Part shown: positions 18,844 through 26,249 of the stretch, piece by piece
How the letters are laid out: every line of letters starts with the position of its first letter
Position numbering within the stretch: position 1 is the first letter of the stretch
Source: Pseudobutyrivibrio xylanivorans
GTDB lineage: Bacteria > Bacillota > Clostridia > Lachnospirales > Lachnospiraceae
Direction: 5' to 3'
Length of the DNA: 64,000 bases
NCBI RefSeq assembly: GCF_008935055.1
Contig: NZ_CP043028.1
Coordinates: 2,324,501-2,388,500 of the forward strand
Notes under the pieces: model-generated
The model's input: only the letters and a program-made list of their open reading frames with translations
The model's database searches: none
Told to the model about the DNA's origin: nothing
Program-made: the position numbers and the translations under genes

Positions 18844-19978
18844 AGCATTATCATTGTTTGCAAATGTTGGTATAGCTGAAACATATTTGGATGAGATTGG
18901 TATAAAAGTTGTCTTAGCTAATGAACTTGAACCAGATAGAGCGAGTTTTTACCAGCACTTGTATCCTCAATCAGAGATGATTGTAGGAGATATTACAGAT
19001 AAAAAGAATAAAGAATTGGTAATATCAAAAGCAAAGGAAAAAAAAGTAGATTTAATAATCGCGACACCTCCTTGCCAAGGAATGAGTACTGCTGGGAAAA
19101 AAGACGTATTAGATCCACGTAATGCATTAATATGCGATGCATTAGAAGTAATTAAGAATATAAAACCTTCATTTATCATGCTTGAAAACGTTCCAGAACA
19201 ACTTAAAACATGGCTTTTAATTGATGAAAAGGAAGTTCTAATACCTGATTATATCTGCAACGAACTTGGGCAAGATTATTATATCGATTATGAGGTAGTA
19301 AATGCTGCTGATTACGGTGTACCACAAACAAGGGAACGTGCAATTTTTTTGATGACGAGAAAAGACCATGAGGTCAAATGGCATTTTCCAAATAAAGAGG
19401 AGAATCAATTAACCATGAGGGATGCAATTGGCGATTTGCCAATTCTTGATCCTTTGATAAAAGACGTACCATTTGAAAAACAATTGGAAATTTTTCCGGA
19501 ATATGAAAAACGAAAAGCTGAAGCTGCCGCAATTTCAAAATGGCATACTCCACCAGTGCATGTTTATAGACAGGTATATGCTATGATGCATACTCCAACT
19601 GGAAAGAGTGCATTTGAAAATATAGATGAATTTAAACCTAAAAAGCAGGATGGCAATATAGTAAGAGGATATAAGAATACTTATAAAAGACAAGAATGGG
19701 ATAAACCTGCATTTACAGTAACTATGTATAATAGAACAATTGGTTCTCAAAATAACGTTCATCCTGGTAGGATGATTGGAAGGGATGAAGATGGTTTTGA
19801 GTTATATTCAGATCCAAGAGTTCTTACTATTTTTGAATTAATGAGAATTATGTCATTGCCTGATAACTGGGATATTCCGATTGGGTATAGTGATAATTTT
19901 ATTCGTTCTGTAATTGGAGAAGGTATTCCGCCATTGCTTGTAAAAAAAATAATGGAGGCATTACCAAATGAAATTTAA
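18827..19978 (+). CDS. C5-cytosine DNA methyltransferase 1
   Basis: A 383-residue Dcm-type enzyme. Motif I is LSLFANVGIAE (a variant of FxGxG), motif IV PPCQG carries the catalytic C83, motif VI is LENVPE, motif VIII is QTRER, and motif X is GEGIPPLLV. ATG 18827 with AGAGG upstream is favoured over an in-frame TTG seven codons earlier. It is followed by a paralogue with an 11-base overlap. It probably modifies the host sequence recognised by the cargo 1 system; the target is unknown. Confidence 0.92.
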   Translation: MPKDIKALSLFANVGIAETYLDEIGIKVVLANELEPDRASFYQHLYPQSEMIVGDITDKKNKELVISKAKEKKVDLIIATPPCQGMSTAGKKDVLDPRNALICDALEVIKNIKPSFIMLENVPEQLKTWLLIDEKEVLIPDYICNELGQDYYIDYEVVNAADYGVPQTRERAIFLMTRKDHEVKWHFPNKEENQLTMRDAIGDLPILDPLIKDVPFEKQLEIFPEYEKRKAEAAAISKWHTPPVHVYRQVYAMMHTPTGKSAFENIDEFKPKKQDGNIVRGYKNTYKRQEWDKPAFTVTMYNRTIGSQNNVHPGRMIGRDEDGFELYSDPRVLTIFELMRIMSLPDNWDIPIGYSDNFIRSVIGEGIPPLLVKKIMEALPNEI

Positions 19979-21113
19979 AGGATTATCTCTGTTTTCTAAT
20001 GTTGGAATAGCAGAGACCTATCTCAAAGATGTTGGGATAGATATTGTTGTTGCGAACGAATTAATAGAAGAAAGGGCCGAATTTTATAAACATCTTTATC
20101 CAGATACGGATATGGTAATAGGTGATATTACGGATGAAGAAGTTTTTAATACGGTAATGGAAAAATCGAAGGCTGCTGGAGTTGATTTTTTGATTGCTAC
20201 ACCACCTTGTCAAGGAATGAGCTTAGCTGGAAAGATGGATCCGAAAGATGTTAGAAATCAACTAATCTATTATGCGGTTAAGGCTATAAAAGAGCTAAAG
20301 CCAAAGTATGTTTTACTTGAAAATGTTCCGCAGCAGCTGAGAACTATAGTAAATATTGATGGTGAGGATGTATTAATTCCGGAATATTTACATAGAGAGT
20401 TTGCAGATGATTATTTTTTTGCAAAAGAGAGTTTAGTTAGCGCAAGAGATTACGGTGTACCGCAGATGCGCAAGCGAAATATCGTTTTATTAACTAGATA
20501 CGATCAAAAATATAGATGGGAAATGCCAAAGCCTTTTGAAAAGGAAATAACATTGCGTGATATTCTTTGGGATGTTCCATCTCTTGATCCTTTTCTTATG
20601 GAGGGAGAAGAAGAAACACTAAAGCTTTTCCCTGATTACTTAAAGAAAAAAGAAGAGGGCCTGAAAGTATCTAAATGGCATTATCCGCCAAGACATTCAA
20701 AAAAACTTGTAGTAACAATGATGCATACACCAAGTGGATGTACAGCCTTTGATAATGATTTCTACTATCCAAAGAAAAAGGATGGAACAAAGGTAAACGG
20801 ACATTACAATACATACAGAAGACATGCTTGGGATAAACCTTGTAGGACTATTACTCAGAATAGTGGAGTTATTTCCTCATTATGTTGTGTTCATCCTGGG
20901 AAACCTATTGTTGAAAGTGATGATGATACAAAAAGAATCTATTCAGATGCTAGATGTTTTTCGATTTATGAACTAATGTTAGTTACTTCTTTGCCTAAGG
21001 ATTGGAACATTCCTGAATGGGCGACTGAGAAGCTTATAAGATCGGTTATCGGAGAGGGAATTCCTCCAGTATTAGTTAAAAATATCGTTAAATCGTTAGT
21101 TGATAATGTATAA
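19968..21113 (+). CDS. C5-cytosine DNA methyltransferase 2
   Basis: A 381-residue paralogue of the preceding methyltransferase, alike along its full length: LSLFSNVGIAE, PPCQG with C81, LENVPQ, QMRKR and GEGIPPVLV. Two tandem C5 enzymes of the same subfamily suggest either one per strand of an asymmetric target or a heterodimer. It ends in front of a terminator shared with the convergent HNH gene. Confidence 0.92.
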   Translation: MKFKGLSLFSNVGIAETYLKDVGIDIVVANELIEERAEFYKHLYPDTDMVIGDITDEEVFNTVMEKSKAAGVDFLIATPPCQGMSLAGKMDPKDVRNQLIYYAVKAIKELKPKYVLLENVPQQLRTIVNIDGEDVLIPEYLHREFADDYFFAKESLVSARDYGVPQMRKRNIVLLTRYDQKYRWEMPKPFEKEITLRDILWDVPSLDPFLMEGEEETLKLFPDYLKKKEEGLKVSKWHYPPRHSKKLVVTMMHTPSGCTAFDNDFYYPKKKDGTKVNGHYNTYRRHAWDKPCRTITQNSGVISSLCCVHPGKPIVESDDDTKRIYSDARCFSIYELMLVTSLPKDWNIPEWATEKLIRSVIGEGIPPVLVKNIVKSLVDNV

Positions 21114-21119
21114 AAGAAT

Positions 21120-21148
21120 GGCAGCCTCAGATAAGAGGCTGCCGTTTT
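21120..21148. terminator. Terminator between methyltransferase 2 and the HNH gene
   Basis: GGCAGCCTC at 21120-21128 pairs with GAGGCTGCC at 21135-21143 across a 6-base loop, followed by GTTTT. The convergent gene ends at 21153, so it may serve both strands. Confidence 0.85.
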
Positions 21149-21152
21149 AGTT

Positions 21153-22403
21153 TCACTGATAGTATTTGTTAAATAAATCATTAAATGAAATGTTTAATCC
21201 TACACTAGATAACTCTTCCTGACGCTCATTATAGAGTTTTAATAAAACTTTTTTACGATCGGTATCATTACCATAGTGAATAGCACTATGGCAATTTGGG
21301 CATAGTGATACTATATTTTCAATACGATCAAGATTAATGTCAAAATCTTTTTGAGCTGTCATAGGAATTAGATGATGTCCCTCCATAAACTGTTCCTCAT
21401 TTTTACCGGTGAAGGTTTTATGGCTTGCATCAAATTCACATAAATAGCCTGAAAGCATTAAAGCGGTCTTGGCCAATCTTGTATCGGTTGGGTATCGATA
21501 ATTACTCTTTCCCTCAGGATTTGCTGCCGGAATACGTTCGTTTTGTGATTTAAATGTTAAACTATGAATATCGTATGCTACTGTTTTCGATACATTTTCT
21601 TTATAGTTTGCGTTACAATCTGTATCTTTTGTATCTGTTGATGTATCATCAAACAAAATAGGATTAGAACTTTTTATAACTGGTGGTTCTTCATTATAGA
21701 TATTTAGATTTTTAATCCTATCCTTGTACATTCGCTCAACATATGCAGAAAGACGATATTTACGTTCGTCATCTTGAACTAAAAAGCCTATGTTCTGTAA
21801 AAATGAAGCAAATTTTGTGTCACTGTATTTGTTCACTTTTTCAGGAGTGATAATAATTGAAATGTCGTCACTTTTGGCTCTATATCGATTTAATTCTACA
21901 CCTGCATCATCATATGAAAGCTCCATATCATGCGTTAAATAGAGGAGTAAAGCTAAATCCTTTCTACTTATTCCATCAAAATCGACAACAGCCTTTGTTA
22001 AAAGCTTAGGTGGATCTATGTAGGAATCACTTGTTTTTATCGCAGTGTTATTTCTTCCAAATGTATCGTTTTCTAATGATTCAATTATTAAATCCATACA
22101 TTTGTTTGTGTCGGAATCTTTATTTGCAAGATAAAAATCAATTCCGCGATCAGTTATGGTTGTTGTGTTGTTGGCATAGCTGTGATATGCAAAACCAAAA
22201 TATCTAGTCATCTCTGACTGTTTTACTATTTTTGCACCGTCGTTTCTTTCGCGTAAATCTTCAAAATGATTTGTGATTTGTCTTTTGAAGTCTTCGTTTG
22301 TTACGTCTGGGTCATTATTCTGATAAGCTTTATAGAATATTTCCAAGGAGTAAAAAAAACGATCAAGAGCAGCTGTCTGTTTAGGCATGATTAAATTACC
22401 CAT
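21153..22403 (-). CDS. HNH endonuclease, candidate restriction nuclease of cargo 1
   Basis: A 416-residue protein with an HNH domain near residues 318-385: EGHHLIPM, then NIVSLCPNCHSAIHYG. The N-terminal 300 residues are not recognised and may recognise DNA. It is convergent with the two methyltransferases, a common arrangement for restriction-modification pairs, and its ATG follows GGAGGTG. Which motif it cuts, and whether it acts alone or with the helicase and GHKL protein, is unknown. Confidence 0.8.
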   Translation of the reverse strand: MGNLIMPKQTAALDRFFYSLEIFYKAYQNNDPDVTNEDFKRQITNHFEDLRERNDGAKIVKQSEMTRYFGFAYHSYANNTTTITDRGIDFYLANKDSDTNKCMDLIIESLENDTFGRNNTAIKTSDSYIDPPKLLTKAVVDFDGISRKDLALLLYLTHDMELSYDDAGVELNRYRAKSDDISIIITPEKVNKYSDTKFASFLQNIGFLVQDDERKYRLSAYVERMYKDRIKNLNIYNEEPPVIKSSNPILFDDTSTDTKDTDCNANYKENVSKTVAYDIHSLTFKSQNERIPAANPEGKSNYRYPTDTRLAKTALMLSGYLCEFDASHKTFTGKNEEQFMEGHHLIPMTAQKDFDINLDRIENIVSLCPNCHSAIHYGNDTDRKKVLLKLYNERQEELSSVGLNISFNDLFNKYYQ

Positions 22404-22433
22404 GATACACCTCCGTATTGTTGCTATTTACGC

Positions 22434-22467
22434 TATATTATATCAAAAAATGATATGATATAATATA
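22434..22467. promoter_or_regulatory. Divergent promoter region with inverted repeat
   Basis: TATATTATATCA at 22434-22445 is inversely repeated as TGATATAATATA at 22456-22467, between the minus-strand HNH gene and the plus-strand gene at 22506. Each arm contains a TATAAT-like hexamer for one direction, so a single regulator could control both. Confidence 0.55.
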
Positions 22468-22505
22468 AAAAAAGTTAGAACATAGGTTTATGGGAGGGGA
22501 ATGTA

Positions 22506-22808
22506 ATGAAGAAAGTTGAGTTTAAAGAGTGGTTAGAAAATAATTCTAATCTTCAGCATCGAGCTATAAGTGACACAGCATCTAGATGTAAAAGGATAGA
22601 AAAAGCATTCGATGTTGACATTGAGAAGGCATATAAGAAAGACAAATGTGTATCGTTGCTTAAAAAAGTATCGTATGGGAAGAAGGATCAGGATAAAGGT
22701 TTGTTACCACCTAAAGAATTAAACCTTGGTTCCAAGAATGTTGTAACTAATATCTCACAGCTTCGATATGCACTTAGAAGATATATTGATTATATTGAAA
22801 AAAGATAA
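22506..22808 (+). CDS. Hypothetical protein (100 aa)
   Basis: A 100-residue basic, mostly helical protein with GGGAGGGG upstream of ATG 22506. Its pattern (KEWLENN, then SRCKRIEKAFDVD, and a closing RYALRRYIDYIEK) resembles the N-terminal module seen before nuclease or methylase domains in some restriction proteins, but here it stands alone. It is the first gene of a short operon with the next one. Confidence 0.5.
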   Translation: MKKVEFKEWLENNSNLQHRAISDTASRCKRIEKAFDVDIEKAYKKDKCVSLLKKVSYGKKDQDKGLLPPKELNLGSKNVVTNISQLRYALRRYIDYIEKR

Positions 22809-22832
22809 ATGAGTAGAAGGAGCTTTGATAAT

Positions 22833-23018
22833 ATGGATTATAATATAGACATGAACGAGCTTCGTAGAGATTTAGAAATCCATTATGGTTCTGAAATGGT
22901 TACATTTTCTGGTGTGTTAGGTTTCTCGGATATGATGAGCATAGATTCTTTATCTGATGCAGAGATAGTACAACAGGCCATAGAACAGGGGTTCAATTTA
23001 GATAAGTACAGATTATAG
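22833..23018 (+). CDS. Hypothetical small acidic protein (61 aa)
   Basis: A 61-residue acidic protein. ATG 22833 is chosen because AAGGAG lies at 22817-22822; the frame is open eight codons further back. It has a helical N-terminus and a short C-terminal helix (SDAEIVQQAIEQGF). It pairs with the preceding gene and is followed by a strong terminator. No family recognised. Confidence 0.5.
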   Translation: MDYNIDMNELRRDLEIHYGSEMVTFSGVLGFSDMMSIDSLSDAEIVQQAIEQGFNLDKYRL

Positions 23019-23065
23019 ATATTCAAATAGTGCTCAAATAGTCAATATTTGAAATGGTTATGTTT

Positions 23066-23095
23066 GCCTGTCCCTATATTGGGACAGGCTTTTTG
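23066..23095 (+). terminator. Terminator closing cargo 1
   Basis: GCCTGTCCC at 23066-23074 pairs perfectly with GGGACAGGC at 23081-23089, followed by TTTTT. It separates cargo 1 and its small genes from the ICE regulatory genes. Confidence 0.9.
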
Positions 23096-23176
23096 TTACC
23101 ATAGGTATCATAAAAGGGGGAGTGCACGATTTTCGCGGCTTATCGGTCATTTCAAAATTTTTGTAGATTGTTATTG

Positions 23177-23190
23177 CAAACGCACGTTCG
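23177..23190. promoter_or_regulatory. SOS box (DinR/LexA-type operator)
   Basis: The 14 bases match the Gram-positive LexA box (CGAACRNRYGTTYC, read on the minus strand) at 13 of 14 positions; only the last base differs. A TATACT hexamer lies 7 bases downstream at 23198, so the site overlaps the promoter region of the LexA-like gene at 23255. Confidence 0.7.
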
Positions 23191-23254
23191 AAGTATTATA
23201 CTTTTAATCAGGAAGTAACAAAAGCAGATTGCTTCCTTTAGAAAGGAGCGGCGT

Positions 23255-23857
23255 ATGAGACACAAATCTACAGAGCTTATGGGTACTATTAAGGCATTTG
23301 TAGAAGAATACTACAAGAATTATCGCCACTCACCGTCTACAACAGAGATTGCCAATGCGGTCGGTATTGCCAGAGGAACTGCATATAAATACCTGGTAGC
23401 CATGAATGAGAATGGCATGATCAGATATGATGGCCAGCAGATTTCTACTGAACAGACCGAGAAGGTTCAGACAGAGTTTACAAGTGTGGCACTACTTGGT
23501 ACTGTTTCCTGCGGCGTTCCTACGCTGGAGGAAGAGTATATAGAGGAATACGTGTCATTGCCTGCTTCGATGTTTGGCAAAGGGACTTTTTTCTTACTTA
23601 GAGCAAAAGGCGAGTCTATGATTGAAGCCGGAATATCTCCGGGAGATCTGGTACTTGTCAGAAAGCAGTCAGAAGCCAAGGATGGCGATATTGTTGTTGC
23701 CCTGGTAGCGAATGAGAACACGCTGAAGCGCTATTTTGTAGACAAAGAGAATCAGAAGATCAGACTTCATCCTGAGAATAAGACCATGAAGGACATCATT
23801 GTTTCGGACTGTAAGATTCAGGGTGTAGCCGTCAAGGTCATTAAGAACCTTGAATAA
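23255..23857 (+). CDS. LexA-like self-cleaving repressor
   Basis: A 200-residue protein with an N-terminal winged HTH (residues 5-60, LexA type) and a C-terminal S24 peptidase domain. The cleavage site is C86-G87 (VSCGVP), the catalytic Ser is S121 (GESMI) and the Lys is K158. A Cys-Gly cleavage site is seen in UmuD- and phage-type members; chromosomal LexA more often has Ala-Gly. AAAGGAG precedes the ATG and an SOS box lies 65 bases upstream, so the gene is probably self-regulated and links ICE functions to DNA damage. Confidence 0.88.
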   Translation: MRHKSTELMGTIKAFVEEYYKNYRHSPSTTEIANAVGIARGTAYKYLVAMNENGMIRYDGQQISTEQTEKVQTEFTSVALLGTVSCGVPTLEEEYIEEYVSLPASMFGKGTFFLLRAKGESMIEAGISPGDLVLVRKQSEAKDGDIVVALVANENTLKRYFVDKENQKIRLHPENKTMKDIIVSDCKIQGVAVKVIKNLE

Positions 23858-24026
23858 TGTGCGCTAAACAGTTTAAAAGATCAGAATAGTCATTGCAGTT
23901 GATAATGGCAGTGTTGACTACACTTACGGAAAGGTCATTGTCGGGAGAATTATGTACACTCATCATATCGGTTTCTTTCCCTTTTCCGAATGAGAGATAT
24001 CAACCTTGATAGTCAAAGGAGGCGTG

Positions 24027-24281
24027 ATGTTGGTGAGTTTTGAGGAGGAAAAAACTGGGGAATGTGTGGTATGTTGCCACAGATGTGGGGCATTTCTTAT
24101 GGAGTCAGCTAGTACAACTTCGTATATGGTTTGCCCGGAATGCGGTGCCCGCCTTGTTGTGTGCGTGAAGAAAGGCAAGGTATCCGTATTTAATGATACT
24201 AGATCTGAGGAGGAGCTTGCTAAGAAGAGACATGCTCGATTAACCGGATATGCTGCGAAGCTTAACAAGTTAGGCAAGTAG
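24027..24281 (+). CDS. Small zinc-ribbon protein
   Basis: An 84-residue protein with CxxC pairs (CHRC and CPEC) separated by about 20 residues, a typical zinc ribbon, and a basic tail. The start is uncertain: AAGGAGG lies only a few bases before ATG 24027, so GTG 24033 is also possible. It has no close operon partner; a DNA- or protein-binding role is likely but unproven. Confidence 0.6.
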   Translation: MLVSFEEEKTGECVVCCHRCGAFLMESASTTSYMVCPECGARLVVCVKKGKVSVFNDTRSEEELAKKRHARLTGYAAKLNKLGK

Positions 24282-24307
24282 CAATTAGATTTACAATTAA
24301 ATATTTA

Positions 24308-24545
24308 TGAGGATGCCAGGGAGATTGCTGGATTGGTCGTCAGTATGGCATTAAAGGACTTACAAATGAGTGACGTCTGGCATCCAAGAGTTTGTGAAGA
24401 GAGTCGTATTTACTACGGATAGATGCAGCAAGGGCGTAAGACATCTATTCAGATTAAAAAGGGCCTGCAAAACAGAAGCTAACTTGAAGTATGTTTTTAC
24501 ATACTAAGAGATTTAGTAGTTGTTTTGCAGTGCTCTTTTTATTTT
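24308..24545 (+). ncRNA. Structured RNA-like leader ending in a terminator
   Basis: This 319-base gap has no convincing gene. It holds GATGCCAG near 24313 with CTGGCATC near 24378, ATAGATG at 24419-24425 with CATCTAT at 24442-24448, AGTATGT at 24488-24494 with ACATACT at 24499-24505, and an outer stem CTGCAAAACA at 24465-24474 with TGTTTTGCAG at 24521-24530 followed by a T-run. Together this looks like a small structured RNA or an attenuator before the XRE gene. A short frame over 24282-24421 continues the preceding gene's frame after its stop but lacks a start. Confidence 0.35.
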
Positions 24546-24600
24546 TGCGCTCTTTTTCGGTTTGCTTCTGTTTTGGAAGGCACCGGAAAGGGTGTAGATT

Positions 24601-24960
24601 ATGAAGAAAGTAAACAGAAATAATAGAGCAATTGATGTAACAACAGTTGGGGGAAGAATTAAGAAGTTACGTACTGAAATGGGAATGAGCCAAGAGGAAT
24701 TAGGATTTGCTCTTCACATGGAGGGGAAAAGTGTTATCTATGGGTATGAATCAAATAGAAGAGGAATAAGTGGTGATATTCTTGTTGACCTTGCTAAGTT
24801 ATTACATTCTACCCCAGAATATATCATGAATGGAGAATCTCCAGCTGACGAGGACCCGTATATATCCGCTGTTGTTTCATTGATGAAAGGGATGAAAACG
24901 GATAAAAGAAGAAGTATAGCTCTTGAACATATAAAAATCGTTGCTGAAATGGAAGAATAG
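24601..24960 (+). CDS. XRE-family HTH repressor
   Basis: A 119-residue protein with an N-terminal Cro/CI-type HTH (about residues 14-70: GGRIKKLRTEMGMSQEELG) and a short helical tail. It stands just upstream of a promoter bracketed by inverted half-sites at 24965 and 25005, which it probably binds. This makes it a candidate switch for the downstream ICE genes. Confidence 0.82.
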   Translation: MKKVNRNNRAIDVTTVGGRIKKLRTEMGMSQEELGFALHMEGKSVIYGYESNRRGISGDILVDLAKLLHSTPEYIMNGESPADEDPYISAVVSLMKGMKTDKRRSIALEHIKIVAEMEE

Positions 24961-24962
24961 TC

Positions 24963-25016
24963 TTGACGATTGTTCAATCCCATGGTATCTTATATACAGA
25001 CGAATGAACAATCGTC
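24963..25016 (+). promoter_or_regulatory. Promoter bracketed by an inverted operator
   Basis: TTGACG at 24963-24968 and TATCTT at 24986-24991 are 17 bases apart. The 12-base half-site GACGATTGTTCA at 24965-24976 overlaps the -35 element and recurs inverted as TGAACAATCGTC at 25005-25016. The second copy is itself embedded in a longer palindrome (TATACAGACGA...TCGTCTGTATA). Binding of a dimeric repressor at both sites could loop or block the promoter of the gene at 25042. Confidence 0.75.
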
Positions 25017-25041
25017 TGTATATAGAAATGGAGGTTGAAAT

Positions 25042-25368
25042 ATGAGCTATAGAGTACAGTTCACGATATCTGATGAGCAGAAAATTAAGCTTGAAGAAGA
25101 TATGAGAAAAGACGGTTATCCTAATATATCAGAGCTATGTAAGGCTAGAGCGTGTGGTGATCGCTCGTATGCATCACTATACAAACAGCTAATAGAAAGA
25201 ATTGAAAAACTAGAACCAGGAACAACCTTTATTATTCGAGATTTGATTGATGCACCTCCTGCGCTTATTGGTCGTTGGCTGTATCAGAATGTTGACAGTG
25301 GCGAAGTAAAAAACGTTATACATGATGGTAAGGATTCTGTTGGTACTGAAAGGTATAAGAAGCTTTGA
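25042..25368 (+). CDS. DUF1413-type small protein
   Basis: A 108-residue protein. Residues 1-35 look like an Arc-type strand-helix opening (YRVQFTISDEQKIKLEEDM). The second half (RIEKLEPGTTFIIRDLI through IGRWLYQNV) matches DUF1413, a small domain common in ICE and plasmid regulators. It is the first gene under the operator-controlled promoter at 24963. Probably a DNA-binding regulator. Confidence 0.6.
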   Translation: MSYRVQFTISDEQKIKLEEDMRKDGYPNISELCKARACGDRSYASLYKQLIERIEKLEPGTTFIIRDLIDAPPALIGRWLYQNVDSGEVKNVIHDGKDSVGTERYKKL

Positions 25369-25409
25369 GCCAGTAGGTATGCTTAGTTTTTAGAAGGAGA
25401 GGATAAACA

Positions 25410-26195
25410 GTGCCTAGAGAGAGTAAAAATAAATTTGAAATAGTAAATGGTGATGTGCACATTATGAGAGAGGGGTGGCCTTTTGTTGCTCTTACTACAT
25501 ATCGTGAAGATTATTATGAGGAATTAACTTCAAGGACGTGGAGTCTCACAAATCCGAATAGTGATTCCGAAGATAAAGGTTACTTAAAAAATGGTTCTTT
25601 GGGATTACTACATAGATATATTGTTGCAAAATGGTATGGACAAGATGTACTCGATGATATGACAGAAAAGGGATATGTTGTTGACCACATGAACAATAAT
25701 CATGAGGATTGTAGAATATCAAATCTTGAATTTTTGAAGAAGGCATACAATACAGCGAAAGGGCAAGCTTTTGACGTGGATGCAAAGAATATGGAGCACA
25801 GAATTGCTCTTAAAATATTCAAGGATTTTACGACAGGCTGTTATCAAATTACAATTGGATGTAATGATAATATCATTGGCAGATCTCAAAATGGTGAGGA
25901 ATATCATCTTGCGGCTATTATGCTTCTTTATAATTGTGATTATTCGATAGTTATAAATGATGCAGAAAATATATTAAGACAATATGAAACACAGGGTATT
26001 ATAGAAGTAAATAAAACGCATGCTTGTGATGTTAGAACGCGTAGAACCATAGAATTGGAACTTACAGAGGAGGAAAAGAAAGGGGCTTTTGTTGTACGAG
26101 ATGGTGTTACATATATGATACTTGGTACAGGAAAAACATTTTTAAATTCTATTCATTACGAAGAAGGATGGCAACCACCAAAGCCAACATATTAA
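25410..26195 (+). CDS. HNH_3/homing-endonuclease-like protein
   Basis: A 261-residue protein starting at GTG 25410 after AAGGAGAGG. The central part (LHRYIVAKWYG, VVDHMNNNHEDCRISNLEFL, YNTAKG) is the HNH_3 pattern of free-standing homing-type nucleases that act on mobile DNA. Flanking regions are not recognised. It follows the DUF1413 gene, and a hairpin that once terminated it appears to have been split at the cargo 2 border just downstream. Confidence 0.65.
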   Translation: MPRESKNKFEIVNGDVHIMREGWPFVALTTYREDYYEELTSRTWSLTNPNSDSEDKGYLKNGSLGLLHRYIVAKWYGQDVLDDMTEKGYVVDHMNNNHEDCRISNLEFLKKAYNTAKGQAFDVDAKNMEHRIALKIFKDFTTGCYQITIGCNDNIIGRSQNGEEYHLAAIMLLYNCDYSIVINDAENILRQYETQGIIEVNKTHACDVRTRRTIELELTEEEKKGAFVVRDGVTYMILGTGKTFLNSIHYEEGWQPPKPTY

Positions 26196-26224
26196 TAGTA
26201 ATCAAATAGCTTATGTACTTATTA

Positions 26225-26249
26225 AAACGTCTGAAGAACTCAGACGTTT
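26225..26249 (+). repeat. 25-bp hairpin repeat, left copy at the cargo 2 border
   Basis: AAACGTCTGA, AGAAC, TCAGACGTTT form a perfect 10-bp stem with a 5-base loop. The identical 25 bases occur at 52349-52373, where a T-run follows. This copy has lost the T-run because IS1182 sequence starts right after it. It lies 30 bases after the HNH gene stop, as expected for that gene's original terminator. Confidence 0.8.

Noticed and set aside
12444..21113. DISARM or BREX system
   Set aside because: A SNF2 helicase and C5 methylases are present, but no DrmA/DrmB/DrmC, PglZ, BrxC or BrxX-like proteins are encoded in the window.
23906..24010. 34-codon frame between the LexA-like and zinc-ribbon genes
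   Set aside because: No ribosome binding site and no protein-like pattern; likely chance.
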